DNA of 64,000 nucleotides from CBFDCQ01 sp965603355 (GCA_965603355.1 CBFDCQ010000005.1:1-64000); one strand, 5' to 3'; numbered from the stretch's first letter, positions 26,122-36,580 are shown. Numbers and translations: made by a program. Notes: generated by a model from the sequence alone, not told the origin.

Positions 26122-27573
26122 ATGAGCGGACATGGCACTTCGCGACGAGGGTTTCTGAGAACAGCGGGCGTGAGTGCAGCAGCGCTGGCGTTGCAGCGTT
26201 GTAGCAGAGTCAGGGAACAGGCACCCGCCGCACCTCCCGCAGGCACGCCGAATATCGTTTTCATCATGGCCGATGATATGGGTTACGGTGACACCACGGT
26301 TTACAACGCGGAATCGAAGATCCCCACACCGAACATGGAGACGTTGGCGAAACAAGGTGTTATGTTCACCGACGCGCATTCGCCCTCCGCTGTTTGTACA
26401 CCGACCAGATACGGCCTTCTGACAGGACGGTACTGCTGGCGCAGCCGGTTGAAGGAAGGCGTGTTCGGTGGGTACAACCGTCCGTTGATCGAGAGTGACC
26501 GTTTGACGGTTGCTTCCATGCTCAAACAACACGGGTACGGTACGGCGTGCATCGGCAAGTGGCATCTGGGTCTCGACTGGACGCTGAAAGAGGGGGCGGA
26601 AGGCGACAGGCAAGGAAGAAGAACTATCGATTTCACGAAACCCATACTCAGCGGACCGACAGACATTGGGTTCGACTATTACTTTTGCACGGCTGGCAAC
26701 CCGACGGACGATCCGCCGGAACTGTTCATTGAGAACCATCGGATTGAGTACATGCAGCCGGAGTGGGAGCACGAAAAGGCCGACACAACGTTTACGGAAA
26801 AGGCTATCGGATTTATCGGCCGGCACGTGGCCACTGCGCCCGATAAACCCTTCTTTCTCTATTTCGGTGTTGCAGCGCCGCATATCCCGTGGCTGCCGCC
26901 GGATTTCGTGAAGGGCAAAAGCCAGGCAGGACTCCGAGGCGACCAAGTGTTTCTCGCGGACTGGATTCTCGGCAGGATTATGGAGACGCTCGACCGGTTG
27001 AACGTGAGCGACAATACGCTGCTCATTTTCACGAGCGACAACGGCCCTCGCGAGGGCGTGAACGGGCATAAGTCCTCCGGTAACCTGCGCGGTCAGAAAG
27101 GCGAGATCTGGGAAGGAGGTCATCGCGTGCCGTTCATAGCGCGATGGCCGGGCAAGATCAAGCCCGGCACGACCAGCGACGAAGTGACTACTCTTACGGA
27201 CTTGATGGCGACCTGTGCGGCAGTTGTCGGGACGAGACTGCCCAACGACGCCGGCGAGGATAGCTACAACATGCTGCCGGCGCTGCTGGGTGATGAATTC
27301 GATGCGCCCATCCGCGAGGCAACCGTGCACCACTCGGGCGCGGGCGTGTTCGCCATTCGCCGGGGCGAGTGGAAACTTATCCTCGGCGCCAAGCACGGCG
27401 GGTATCACGATGGGGGACCCGAGCCGGACGTGCCCGGGCAGCTGTACAACCTGGCTGACGACCCGTACGAAACGAATGACTTGTGGGATAAACGTCCTGA
27501 AATCGTGGAGAACCTGACGAGGTTGCTCGAAAAGTACAAGAGGCAAGGTCATAGTCGACCGCTAACCGGTTAA
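26122..27573 (+). CDS. Exported Cys-type sulfatase, paralogue of the preceding one
   Basis: About 483 residues; leader SRRGFLRTAGVSAAALAL with a cysteine (QRC) that could be a lipoprotein site. The domain starts NIVFIMADDMGYGDTTVYN, the formylglycine motif is C92-T-P-T-R and GRYCWRSRLKEGVFGGYNRP closely follows the neighbour. FTSDNGPREGVNGHKSSGNL is the late metal-binding region. GGAGGAGAT precedes the ATG at 26122. It retains all active-site residues, so the duplication has probably diverged in substrate rather than decayed. Confidence 0.92.
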   Translation: MSGHGTSRRGFLRTAGVSAAALALQRCSRVREQAPAAPPAGTPNIVFIMADDMGYGDTTVYNAESKIPTPNMETLAKQGVMFTDAHSPSAVCTPTRYGLLTGRYCWRSRLKEGVFGGYNRPLIESDRLTVASMLKQHGYGTACIGKWHLGLDWTLKEGAEGDRQGRRTIDFTKPILSGPTDIGFDYYFCTAGNPTDDPPELFIENHRIEYMQPEWEHEKADTTFTEKAIGFIGRHVATAPDKPFFLYFGVAAPHIPWLPPDFVKGKSQAGLRGDQVFLADWILGRIMETLDRLNVSDNTLLIFTSDNGPREGVNGHKSSGNLRGQKGEIWEGGHRVPFIARWPGKIKPGTTSDEVTTLTDLMATCAAVVGTRLPNDAGEDSYNMLPALLGDEFDAPIREATVHHSGAGVFAIRRGEWKLILGAKHGGYHDGGPEPDVPGQLYNLADDPYETNDLWDKRPEIVENLTRLLEKYKRQGHSRPLTG

Positions 27574-27592
27574 CGATACGAGAGGATCTATC

Positions 27593-29263
27593 ATGAAAAG
27601 ACGCGACTTTCTGAAGGCGGCGGGTCTTAGCGCGGCATCGTTGGCGGTACCGGGATGTGTGAGCCGGAGTCGGGGCACTCCGGGCGGAGACAAACGTCCC
27701 AATATCATACTGATTATGGCAGATGATATGGGCTACTCCGATATTGGCTGTTACGGCGGCGAGGTGTACACCCCCAACATCAACAGCCTGGCGGCCAACG
27801 GTGTCCGCTTCACCCAGTTTTACAACACCGCCCGTTGTTGTCCCACTCGCGCATCGTTGTTGACGGGACTATACCCCCATCAAGGCGGGATTGGCCATAT
27901 GACGCTCGAGGATGATGCGAGAAGGCAGGAATTCGATTATGGCTATCCCAGCTATCGCGGCTCGCTGAACCGCGAGTGCGTCACCATCGCGGAAGCGCTG
28001 AAACCAGCGGGGTATCATACCCTCATGTCCGGCAAATGGCACGTGGGCACGTTCGAGGGGATGTGGCCGACCGATCGGGGTTTCGATCAGTATTTCGGGA
28101 TCATTCGCGGTGCCTGCAACTTCTTCAACCCATCGCCCGAAAGCCTCCTCGTCCACAACGAGCAGCGCATCAAGCCGGATGACAGTTTCTACACAACCGA
28201 CGCGTTCACGGATTACGCGATCAGCTTCGTCTCTGACGCTTCCAAGGCCGACGACAACCCGTTCTTCCTCTATCTCGCGTACAACGCGCCCCACTGGCCG
28301 CTGCACGCCTGGCCGGAGGACGTAGCGAAGTACCGAGGCAAGTACAGGAAAGGCTGGGACGCTATCCGGGAGGAACGCTACGAGCGGATGATCAAAATGG
28401 GACTCGTTAAGGAGAAGTGGGCTCTGTCCGATCGTGACGCACCGGCCTGGGAGGATGTGCCAGACGAGAAGAAGGACGAACTGGACTACCGCATGGCCAT
28501 CTACGCGGCGCAGATCGACCGCATGGACCAGAATATCGGTCGTCTGCTCAAGACACTGAAAGACCTGGGTGAACTGGACAACACGCTGATCATGTTTTTC
28601 GTCGATAACGGGGCGTGTGCGGAGGAGAATGATGAGAATGAGTTTTATGGCGGCGGTCCGGCCGAGCAACTGGGCACGAAAAGGGGATACTTCCTCACGT
28701 ATGGCCGCGGTTGGGCGAACGCTTCGAACACACCCTACCGGCGGTACAAACATTGGGTGCACGAAGGCGGTATAGCCACACCGCTGATAGCGCATTGGCC
28801 CGACCGAATCAAGGACCACGGCACACTTCGACATGAGCCCGCACACCTGATCGACCTGATGCCCACATGTCTGGGATTGGCGGAAGCCAAGTATCCGAAA
28901 CGCTACAACGGCTACAGAATCAAACCGCTTGAAGGCGTTTCGCTGGTGCCGGCTTTCATGAACAGGGCTCTGGACCGAGAAGCGATATACTTCGAGCACG
29001 AGGGGAACCGCGCAGTTCGCATGGGAAAATGGAAGCTCGTCGCCGCTCATAGAGAGCCCTGGCAGCTCCACGACATGGAGGCCGACCGCACGGAAATGCA
29101 CGACCTCTCCGGCAACCATCCGGACCTGCGCGCCAAGATGGTAGGCATGTACGAGAAGTGGGCCGAGCGCTGCGATGTATTGCCTTGGCCGGTGCGGCGA
29201 AAGCCCGGTTTTCGGCTTCCCAGAAGGGTCTATCCGAAAACTTACAAAGACTTGGGGATGTGA
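27593..29263 (+). CDS. Exported Cys-type sulfatase (larger, arylsulfatase type)
   Basis: A 556-residue sulfatase of a different subfamily: leader KRRDFLKAAGLSAASLAVPG followed by C (possible lipoprotein or Tat lipoprotein), domain start NIILIMADDMGYSDIGCYGG, formylglycine motif C82-C-P-T-R, SGKWHVGTFEG, and the insert KYRGKYRKGWDAIREERYER that is typical of long bacterial arylsulfatases. Twenty bases separate it from the previous sulfatase. It is the last of the four sulfatases. Confidence 0.92.
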   Translation: MKRRDFLKAAGLSAASLAVPGCVSRSRGTPGGDKRPNIILIMADDMGYSDIGCYGGEVYTPNINSLAANGVRFTQFYNTARCCPTRASLLTGLYPHQGGIGHMTLEDDARRQEFDYGYPSYRGSLNRECVTIAEALKPAGYHTLMSGKWHVGTFEGMWPTDRGFDQYFGIIRGACNFFNPSPESLLVHNEQRIKPDDSFYTTDAFTDYAISFVSDASKADDNPFFLYLAYNAPHWPLHAWPEDVAKYRGKYRKGWDAIREERYERMIKMGLVKEKWALSDRDAPAWEDVPDEKKDELDYRMAIYAAQIDRMDQNIGRLLKTLKDLGELDNTLIMFFVDNGACAEENDENEFYGGGPAEQLGTKRGYFLTYGRGWANASNTPYRRYKHWVHEGGIATPLIAHWPDRIKDHGTLRHEPAHLIDLMPTCLGLAEAKYPKRYNGYRIKPLEGVSLVPAFMNRALDREAIYFEHEGNRAVRMGKWKLVAAHREPWQLHDMEADRTEMHDLSGNHPDLRAKMVGMYEKWAERCDVLPWPVRRKPGFRLPRRVYPKTYKDLGM

Positions 29264-29397
29264 CCGCGTAATGGCGACGTCTGTCGAGGTTCAGGAAGTT
29301 ACCGAAGCTGCCTCAGTCGTGACGGATGAACCTTTTGTCCCCACTGGTCGTACTAAATCAGGGAAACCAGAGGGAATAGCAGGAGGAGGAACTGATA

Positions 29398-30462
29398 ATG
29401 ACGCGGAAACGCAGGGTGATTAAGGAGATGCGCCGCAGAGCCTGTCTTTGCGGGCTGCTCGTTGTTCTTCTGTGCGCGATCCCACAACTGGCCGGATCGG
29501 CGGCGCGGCGAGTTCCGGCAGGCAGGCAACTCCTATCTCTTCTGAGGCGAGCGGATCGGCAGTACCTGGACGAATTCACGCTGAAGTGTCGCGCGGTTTA
29601 CCCTTATAACCCGAGGCGGGGCTTTCCGTGCCGAGTTTTGCGCCAGCTCACCGCCACGCGTAGTGGCTACTCGTTGGTCACTGAGTCCGCCTTCGTGAAA
29701 CAGCTCTTCCCGCTGGGAGATCCGAGGGGAGGGCGTAAGGTTGACACGATATCTCGTGACGGTCGAGAGTACATTGGCCTCAAGATAGAGATCCTGACTC
29801 TGCATGAACCCGATTTCGTGGGGGTTCTCGAGAGGGATGATCTCGAAGTCGTCGTCGAGGATGACGGTGCGTTGTCTCGCGACCCGAAGTCGACTGGCGG
29901 TTTCCGAGTGGCCCACCTGGCCATTCCGGATCCAACCAAGGGTCTCAGGACAACCGAGCACCTTCTGGCGCTTCTGACGGCGGGCCGCGATTTCTCCAGG
30001 CGCATCAAGAGAATCAGCGGCGTCCGCGAAGGGGAGGACGGTCTGCTACACTGCACCGCTGACGGAACCGCCTACAACAAGCCCTGCAAATGGGAGCTCG
30101 TCGTGGAACCGCGTGCAGGGTATCTCGTGCGCCGCGCTCGCGCCTGGGCTCCCAACGGTTTTGAGTACTTCAACATCGAGAATAGCGGCACGAAGCGGTT
30201 TGGCAAAGTCACATTCCCTGCTGAAGCAACCTTTTGGGCGGGCACTTTCCCTGATCGCCGCGACGCAGTGAGGCACAAGTATGAAGTTACTTTCACGTCC
30301 TACAAGGCTGCGGCGGATGCTGAACTGATCAAGCGTACCCGAAAGGTTCTTCGTCAAGAGATTCCGGTAGGAACGGAGGTAACCGATTTCCGAAGCGGCG
30401 AGCAAAATCCCCAGCCTTATATCGTTGGCGAGCCCAAGCGGAAACCTGCACGCGCAAAGTAA
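29398..30462 (+). CDS. Secreted protein of unknown function
   Basis: A 354-residue protein with a basic start and signal peptide (LCGLLVVLLCAIPQLAGSA). The mature part looks beta-rich, including WELVVEPRAGYLVRRARAW and FGKVTFPAEATFWAG, which suggests a LolA-like or outer-membrane-lipid-binding sandwich, but I do not recognise a family. GGAGGAGG precedes the ATG. It follows the sulfatases on the same strand after 134 bases in which I see nothing. Confidence 0.6.
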   Translation: MTRKRRVIKEMRRRACLCGLLVVLLCAIPQLAGSAARRVPAGRQLLSLLRRADRQYLDEFTLKCRAVYPYNPRRGFPCRVLRQLTATRSGYSLVTESAFVKQLFPLGDPRGGRKVDTISRDGREYIGLKIEILTLHEPDFVGVLERDDLEVVVEDDGALSRDPKSTGGFRVAHLAIPDPTKGLRTTEHLLALLTAGRDFSRRIKRISGVREGEDGLLHCTADGTAYNKPCKWELVVEPRAGYLVRRARAWAPNGFEYFNIENSGTKRFGKVTFPAEATFWAGTFPDRRDAVRHKYEVTFTSYKAAADAELIKRTRKVLRQEIPVGTEVTDFRSGEQNPQPYIVGEPKRKPARAK

Positions 30463-30574
30463 GGCGTGGAAAGAGCCGCATTACCGCCCGTACTGGGTCA
30501 TGTCCGGACTTCTCTGGCGATTACCTCTATTCATCCCCATTTGCCTCCAACGCCGGCGCGCTGGAACCTCCCGG

Positions 30575-30604
30575 TTGCGGCTCCAGCCACCGATACAGTA
30601 TGAT
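30575..30604 (+). promoter_or_regulatory. Possible promoter for the DUF3142/TPR gene pair
   Basis: TTGCGG (30575-30580) and TATGAT (30599-30604) are separated by 18 bases, about 40 bases before the GTG at 30646. The -35 box is weak. Confidence 0.3.
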
Positions 30605-30645
30605 ACAGCTAGAATGCAAGGTGGCCGCCGCGGAGGGCCCGTACC

Positions 30646-31944
30646 GTGAGAACACACGCCGGACTGAAGAACCTTTTCCTGGGATCGTCCAGTTTGAGGT
30701 TGGCCATCTTCGCTGTGTTCGGCCTCGTTGTCGCCCAGTGCGACGTGCAACCCAGCGCCCCACCTCCAACATCTAGCACGGGATTCTACGTGTGGCAGCG
30801 GGCGTGGTCAGATTCCGTGACGGACTCGCTACGGGTGGCGGCTTCGCAGGCGAGCAAATTCATGATACTCGCGGCCGAAATGGGCGCGGAGACAATCTCT
30901 CCCGACTGGGGAGTCCTGGCAGAGCTGGCAATTCCGGTGACTCTGGTCGTCCGCGTACCGGCCTCGCAGGCATCCCGCATCACAGGTGACCCAGCCGACG
31001 AGAGTGCTACTCTCCTGGCCGACACCATCCGCGACGCGCGGACCCGCGCTGAAAAGCGCGGCGTGACCGTTGCCGACGTTCAGATAGACTACGACTGCGC
31101 CACTTCCAAACTGGCACAGTACCGGCGTCTGCTCGACGCCCTGAAGGAAGAACTCCGCGACACGCGCTGGTCAATCACGGTTTTGCCGACATGGTTGCGG
31201 GACGATGCCTTCGCGCCGCTGGCATCCGCCGTTTCCTACTTCGTCTTGCAGGTTCACTCCCTTGAAAAGCCCACGACCGTGGACGCGCCTATGACGCTCT
31301 GCGATCCGGCCAAACTGGGGGCCTATCTGAATGCCGCCGGCGCCACAGGCGTCCCGTTTTTCGTCGCACTACCGACTCACGGGTACCACGTGGCGTTCGA
31401 CCGAGACGGCCGGTTCGTCGCGCTCAGCGCGGAGGGCCCGATGCCGGCCTGGCCGCCCGAGTACACCGTCCGCGAGGTCACCGCAGACGCGAAAGCAATG
31501 GCGGCCGTAGTGCGGGGAATGCGCGATTCTCCTCCCGAGAACTGCCTGGGGATTGTCTGGTTCCGGCTTCCGGTGGAGACAGACGTTCTCAACTGGTCAT
31601 GGCCGACGTTGCAGGCCGTGATGGAGGGCAGGGCGCCGATGGTCGAGTACAGCGCCGAGACGCGCGCTCCCGACCCCGGTCTGGTCGAAGTGTGGCTGGC
31701 CAATACCGGAGAGGACAGCGCAGCAAGATTCGTCCGGATGGAGCTTCGTACATCCAATAGCGGTCTGGTCGCATACGACGTGCTTAATAGGTTCCGCGTA
31801 ATCCCATCCGGCAAAGATGACGTTGTAGTATTAGAGGGGCCTGCGCCGAAAGATTCGACGCCTATCATGATCGCGTGGTACCGGATGTCAGGTGAGAAGG
31901 AGGCCCGAGCCGTGCAAGTCGGGCCGGTGGAGGTGGTGAAATGA
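30646..31944 (+). CDS. Probable lipoprotein resembling DUF3142
   Basis: A 432-residue protein starting at GTG, with a hydrophobic leader (LAIFAVFGLVVAQC) whose cysteine could be lipidated. GFYVWQRAW and VQIDYDCATSKLAQYRRLL followed by SITVLPTWL fit DUF3142 proteins, which look like TIM-barrel glycosidase-related folds of unknown activity. The C-terminal third is a separate beta domain. The stop overlaps the next start (ATGA), so the pair is translationally coupled and probably acts together. Confidence 0.6.
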   Translation: MRTHAGLKNLFLGSSSLRLAIFAVFGLVVAQCDVQPSAPPPTSSTGFYVWQRAWSDSVTDSLRVAASQASKFMILAAEMGAETISPDWGVLAELAIPVTLVVRVPASQASRITGDPADESATLLADTIRDARTRAEKRGVTVADVQIDYDCATSKLAQYRRLLDALKEELRDTRWSITVLPTWLRDDAFAPLASAVSYFVLQVHSLEKPTTVDAPMTLCDPAKLGAYLNAAGATGVPFFVALPTHGYHVAFDRDGRFVALSAEGPMPAWPPEYTVREVTADAKAMAAVVRGMRDSPPENCLGIVWFRLPVETDVLNWSWPTLQAVMEGRAPMVEYSAETRAPDPGLVEVWLANTGEDSAARFVRMELRTSNSGLVAYDVLNRFRVIPSGKDDVVVLEGPAPKDSTPIMIAWYRMSGEKEARAVQVGPVEVVK

Positions 31945-34043
31945 GGTTTCGAAGGTCACTTACTGTGTTCGCGGTCGTTGCCCTCTGGCTGCCTGTCCTG
32001 CTTGCCTGCGGCCCGGAGTTTCCATCCGGCTACATCTGGCGCGGCACGGGCGAGAACATACTACTCATGCCGCGAGGCAACTTTTATCATGAACTCTGCG
32101 GACTGCTTGGCCTCCCCAAAGAGATGAGACGCTCGGAGGGACCGCGCGGATGGGCTGCAACGCTCGAGGCCGACATGGCCGACCTCGAGGAGGCCTTAAT
32201 GAAATCGGACATTAAGGCGGAGACGGTTGCCGGAACCGTGGAACTCTATGGTGACTTGCGCAAGGCAATGAAGCTTTCCGCGGACGGCTCCACCGAGGAT
32301 ACGACCTTCTCCCGGGCGAAGCAGGCTGTGCCGAGGAGTCACTTCGGCGCTTACGAGGAGCTGCTGTTGGCCGCGCTGCCTGCTGAGTTCGAGATGTACG
32401 TACGCGGCGCTGCAGCATACCGCACAGAATACTATGAGGAAGCAATCGACCGTTGGTCGCAATTGCTGGATCTACCGGATGAGGAACGCCGCTATCGCAG
32501 TACATGGGCCGCCTTCATGTTGGGCAAAGCCTGGCTCCATCTCGACCCCGCCAAGGCAGCCCCCTTTTTCGAAAAGACGCGAGCGCTGGCAGGCCAGGAC
32601 TTCCGCGACTCGCTCAATCTCGCAGGCTCGAGCCTTGGCTGGCAGGCACGTGCCGAGGAGGATAGCGGCAACCGCGCCGCTGCCATGCACCACTACGCCG
32701 AACTCTTTACGTCAAGTGTGGACCGTGAACGCCATGTCGGCCATCTTTCCCTGAGAATAATGTGCCGACGCGTATTCCGCGAGACGGCGATCTCACAGGA
32801 TCTGATCGAAGACCCCTTATGTTGTCAGATCGTGACCTCCTGGCTCATATCGGGATCGCAATCCAGCCGCTCGGACCGGAAATGGCTGGAGGCGGTAAGA
32901 GCGGCCAAACCTGATGCCCAAATTCAGGGCGCGGGACGCCTTGCCTGGGCCGCTTACTCCGCCGGCGACATGGAACTCGCGCAGCAGTGGGTGGAGGTCG
33001 CCGAACCGCAGTGCCCCTACGTGCGGTGGGTACAAACGAAACTCCTCTTGCGGGTGGGCAAGCAGGATCAAGCACTCAGATTACTTCAGGAAATCAAGGA
33101 TACCTTCCCCGCCACCGAGGAGTGGTACGTAATGGGAAGGGTGTATGGCAGGACCGTACCCAGCAAAGTGGTGCAGGGTGAAATGGGTGTGCTGCTCCTT
33201 GGCAGAAAGGACTACGTCTCCGCACTGGATGCCTTTGCGCGGGCGGGATACCGTGAGGACGCAGCGTATGTCGCCGAGCGCGTGTTGACAGCCGACGAGC
33301 TCGAATCCTACGTTGTCACACATGCCAATGACGCCGGACTCACGATGGCCAGAGAAGGACGGCGGGGAAGAAACCAGCCGGCGCCCATCGAGGAACTGCG
33401 CTACCTCCTGGCGCGTCGCCTCGCGCGTGACGGGCAATTTGACAAAGCCAAAACATTTTACCCTCCGCGCGAGCCGGTGTCCTGGTGGCACCGTTATGGT
33501 GCGCAAGATGCCGCGCCTGTGCGCGACCTCGCCAGCAAGTTCACAGAAGCCGTGAAGGCCGGGCGTGACAAGGCGCGATCACCACGAGTTCGCGCCGAGT
33601 ACCTCTTCACCGCTGCACAGCTCGCGCGCAAGCACGGCATGGAACTGCTCGGCGCTGAACACGCGCCGGATTGGCATATGTGGAATGGAATGTTCCCTTT
33701 TCCCGATACACTGCGGCTCAACTCGTCTTGGGCGACCGACGACGAGAAACGGCGCGCGGCAGCACATCTGCCAACGCCGAACAAACGCTTCCATTACAGG
33801 TACTATGCCGCCGACCTGATGTGGGAATGCGCCGGACTGCTGCCGGACAACGACCCGATGACGGCACGGGCGTTGTGGCGCGGCGGGACCTGGCTTGCCA
33901 GGCGGGACCCCGCGAGTGCCGACCGCTTCTACAAGGCGCTCGTCAGGCGATGCCGTAAACTGCCCGTCGGCCGGGAGGCCGACCGACTCCGCTGGTTCCC
34001 CGAGGAGTTTTCGGAAGAGATCGTCGCGCTTAGCCCGCAATAA
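31941..34043 (+). CDS. Large lipoprotein with TPR-like helical repeats
   Basis: A 700-residue protein with a signal ending in a lipobox (LPVLLAC). Much of the rest is helical with TPR-like patches (YYEEAIDRWSQLLDLPDEER, AAFMLGKAWLHLDPAKAAPF, RLAWAAYSAGDMELAQQWVE, GQFDKAKTFYPP). The start overlaps the previous stop by four bases. A scaffold or peptide-binding role at the outer membrane is possible, but I recognise no named family. It ends four bases before a convergent cytochrome gene. Confidence 0.65.
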   Translation: MRFRRSLTVFAVVALWLPVLLACGPEFPSGYIWRGTGENILLMPRGNFYHELCGLLGLPKEMRRSEGPRGWAATLEADMADLEEALMKSDIKAETVAGTVELYGDLRKAMKLSADGSTEDTTFSRAKQAVPRSHFGAYEELLLAALPAEFEMYVRGAAAYRTEYYEEAIDRWSQLLDLPDEERRYRSTWAAFMLGKAWLHLDPAKAAPFFEKTRALAGQDFRDSLNLAGSSLGWQARAEEDSGNRAAAMHHYAELFTSSVDRERHVGHLSLRIMCRRVFRETAISQDLIEDPLCCQIVTSWLISGSQSSRSDRKWLEAVRAAKPDAQIQGAGRLAWAAYSAGDMELAQQWVEVAEPQCPYVRWVQTKLLLRVGKQDQALRLLQEIKDTFPATEEWYVMGRVYGRTVPSKVVQGEMGVLLLGRKDYVSALDAFARAGYREDAAYVAERVLTADELESYVVTHANDAGLTMAREGRRGRNQPAPIEELRYLLARRLARDGQFDKAKTFYPPREPVSWWHRYGAQDAAPVRDLASKFTEAVKAGRDKARSPRVRAEYLFTAAQLARKHGMELLGAEHAPDWHMWNGMFPFPDTLRLNSSWATDDEKRRAAAHLPTPNKRFHYRYYAADLMWECAGLLPDNDPMTARALWRGGTWLARRDPASADRFYKALVRRCRKLPVGREADRLRWFPEEFSEEIVALSPQ

Positions 34044-34047
34044 CTAG

Positions 34048-34344
34048 TTACCGGCTGGCGAGGTAGTCAACTACGACCTTGCGCTGGGCGTCGGTGAGGC
34101 GTGCACCTGTCTTGACCATCCGGTCAACGGTCTGCTCCCATCCGGCTCTATCATGTCTGGCTTCGTCGATCCGCTCGGTGGTGTGGCAGACGGTGCACAG
34201 CGTCTGCACGAGCGCCGCCCCGTCCTGCACCGCGCCTTCGCTTGCCGGAACCGGTGGTGGACTCGTTTCCGAATCCTCTTTACCGCCGCATGCGGCGATG
34301 GATAACGACAGCCCCAGCAAGATAAGAGTGATTCGCCAAACCAT
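34048..34344 (-). CDS. Small monohaem cytochrome c-like lipoprotein
   Basis: A 98-residue protein with a lipobox (LSLSIAAC) and a single haem-binding CTVCH motif, then the helix DRMVKTGARLTDAQRKVVVD whose methionine may be the sixth ligand. The size and pattern fit a class-I-like cytochrome anchored to a membrane. It lies 40 bases downstream of the DUF255 gene on the same strand and may accept electrons in the periplasm; its partner is not evident here. Confidence 0.8.
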   Translation of the reverse strand: MVWRITLILLGLSLSIAACGGKEDSETSPPPVPASEGAVQDGAALVQTLCTVCHTTERIDEARHDRAGWEQTVDRMVKTGARLTDAQRKVVVDYLASR

Positions 34345-34384
34345 GTTCTGGATCCTCCCGAGCTTGCGCTCGCCTATGTAAGCC

Positions 34385-36535
34385 TCAGTTGCTTAATAGC
34401 TTGAGCATTTCCCCGACATCAGTCGTCGGGAGTTTGCATTGATAGTTGACGCAGACGTAAGCGGTGGCCTTGTCTTTGATGCTCTTGTGATACCTCGTGA
34501 ACTCGGCTAGGTCGGATATCTCCGGCGACTCAACGCCCGCGGGTCGGAAGAGCACCACCTTGTTCGGCACGAACTGCTCTCTGATGGCTTTCAACAAGGC
34601 ATCCGTGTCGTCAGCACCTTCATCGCCAACCACCACCACCTCGTACGATGGCCCCACCCCGAAATCCAACGCTGCCATTAGCTGGGTGTACGCTGACGGG
34701 GATTGCAGAACCTGCATCGAGAAAGCGCGCCCGATCTGCGCCGCACGTTCCTCCAGGTCGGTATTCGCGGTCATCCGCCCGAGGCGCAGCAAGTTAAGCA
34801 TAGCGACCGAGTTCCCGGAAGGAACGGCACCGTCGTAAATCTCCTTGTTGCGGAAGAGTAGGTTTTCGGCATCGTCGGCAGTGAAGTACAACCCGCCGCT
34901 TCCTTCATCCCAGAACCGCTTGAGCATCTCATCGTTGAGTTCCAGCGCCGCCCGGAAGTAACGCATCTCAAAGGTCGTCTCGTAAAGCTCGAGCAACCCC
35001 CAGACGAGGAAAGCGTAGTCGTTCACGAACGCCGGGACCGCTACTTCACCCTCGCGATAGCGGTGGGATAGCCGCCCGTTCGAGTCGCGGAGTGTCGTGA
35101 GGATAAAATCCGCTGATCTTGCGGCCGCCTCCGCATATTGAGGTTCATCGAAGACCTGCGCGGCCTTCGCCAACGCGGCAATCATCAATCCGTTCCAATC
35201 GGTCAGCACCTTATCGTCCTTATGGGGGCGCACACGTTTCTCACGAGCCGCGAAGAGCTTCTGCCGCGCCGATTCTATGCGATCCTGCAGGGCCACCTCT
35301 TCGATTTCCATGTCCAATGCAATTTCTGGAAGCGGTTTGCTGAGGAACAAGATGTTTCTTCCTGTCGCCTGTCCCGTAGCCTCTTCGGCAAAATTGCCCT
35401 TTTCCTCGACATTGAACACCTTCACTATCAGGCCGGCCTCCCCGGCAGGGAGCACCTGGCGGATCTCCTCCTCCGTCCATACGTAGAACTTGCCCTCTTC
35501 ACCCTCGCTATCGGCGTCCTCGGCGGAATAAAATCCGCCCTCCGGAGCAGTCATGTCCCGCAGGACGTAAGTGAAGATTTGCCGTACCGTCTCCTCGTAC
35601 TCGCTCTTCCCGGTCGCCTGATACGCCTCCGTGTACGCCATGGCCAGCATAGCCTCGTCGTAGAGCATCTTCTCAAAATGCGGCACCAACCACATATGAT
35701 CGGTCGAGTATCGATGGAAACCGTAGCCGACGTGGTCGTATATGCCGCCCAATCGCATGGACTGGAGCGTTTTTTCTGCCATTTGAAGCGCGCGCTCATC
35801 CTCCGTTCGCTTCCAGTGCCGGAGCAGGAAAAGCAGGTTGTGAGGCGTGGGAAACTTCGGCGCGCCGCGAAATCCGCCGTGTCGATCATCGAAACTCCGC
35901 GCCAGTTGTCCGTACGCCGTGCTCAGGACTCCTTCTCCAAGCTCTTCACCAGACGCAGCGCCCTGCTCCTGTCCCAAGATATTCGCAACCCTTTCAGCCG
36001 AACTCAACAGAGCATCTTTCTGCTCTTCCCACGTCTGTTTCACTCTCGGTATCAGCCCCAACATACCCATTCGGCCGAACCGGGTCTCCTTTGGGATGTA
36101 GGTGGCAGCGAAGAACGGCTTGCGATCCGGCGTCATGATTATGGTGAGCGGCCATCCGCCGCTGCCGGTCATCATACGGCACACGTTCATGTACACGCCG
36201 TCTATGTCGGGCCGTTCCTCCCGGTCGACCTTGATTGAGACGAACGCTTCATTCATCAAGCCAGCTACCTCAAGGTCCTCGAACGATTCCTCCTCCATCA
36301 CGTGGCACCAGTGGCATGTCGAGTAGCCGATAGACAAGAATATCGGTTTGTTTTCCTTTCGCGCTTTCTCAAAAGCCTCATCGCCCCACGGATACCAGTC
36401 CACGGGGTTGTACGCGTGCTGAAGCAGGTACGGACTCTTCTCGTTTATCAACCGGTTAGCGCGCCGTTCAGCGCTGTCGGCTTCAGAACTGCTACCCATC
36501 AGAAGACCTCCTATCAACAATATCACCGTAATCAT
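34385..36535 (-). CDS. Exported thioredoxin-domain protein of the DUF255/YyaL family
   Basis: A 716-residue protein with an N-terminal signal-like segment ([20 protein letters not shown]), a thioredoxin domain with the family-specific [20 protein letters not shown] and active-site [18 protein letters not shown], and a long (alpha/alpha) toroid similar to N-acylglucosamine epimerase or mannosidase folds (residues about 220-600). Homologues include human SPATA20; the reaction is unknown. Most relatives are cytoplasmic, so the leader is notable. Same strand as the cytochrome downstream. Confidence 0.85.
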   Translation of the reverse strand: MITVILLIGGLLMGSSSEADSAERRANRLINEKSPYLLQHAYNPVDWYPWGDEAFEKARKENKPIFLSIGYSTCHWCHVMEEESFEDLEVAGLMNEAFVSIKVDREERPDIDGVYMNVCRMMTGSGGWPLTIIMTPDRKPFFAATYIPKETRFGRMGMLGLIPRVKQTWEEQKDALLSSAERVANILGQEQGAASGEELGEGVLSTAYGQLARSFDDRHGGFRGAPKFPTPHNLLFLLRHWKRTEDERALQMAEKTLQSMRLGGIYDHVGYGFHRYSTDHMWLVPHFEKMLYDEAMLAMAYTEAYQATGKSEYEETVRQIFTYVLRDMTAPEGGFYSAEDADSEGEEGKFYVWTEEEIRQVLPAGEAGLIVKVFNVEEKGNFAEEATGQATGRNILFLSKPLPEIALDMEIEEVALQDRIESARQKLFAAREKRVRPHKDDKVLTDWNGLMIAALAKAAQVFDEPQYAEAAARSADFILTTLRDSNGRLSHRYREGEVAVPAFVNDYAFLVWGLLELYETTFEMRYFRAALELNDEMLKRFWDEGSGGLYFTADDAENLLFRNKEIYDGAVPSGNSVAMLNLLRLGRMTANTDLEERAAQIGRAFSMQVLQSPSAYTQLMAALDFGVGPSYEVVVVGDEGADDTDALLKAIREQFVPNKVVLFRPAGVESPEISDLAEFTRYHKSIKDKATAYVCVNYQCKLPTTDVGEMLKLLSN

Positions 36536-36580
36536 GGTTTTATCCTTGGCGGAACGTCGATGCCGTCTTTCCAGGTCAAC

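Noticed and set aside
25960..27552. Long open frame of about 530 codons on the minus strand
   Set aside because: It is antisense to a sulfatase with all active-site motifs intact. Its residues show no family pattern, and such frames are expected from GC-rich codon use.
29272..29424. Small frame between the last sulfatase and the secreted protein
   Set aside because: About 50 codons with no ribosome-binding site, overlapping the strong site and start of the next gene.
35138..36238. Plus-strand frame of about 366 codons
   Set aside because: It is antisense to the DUF255 thioredoxin-domain gene, whose CHWC motif and length leave no doubt.
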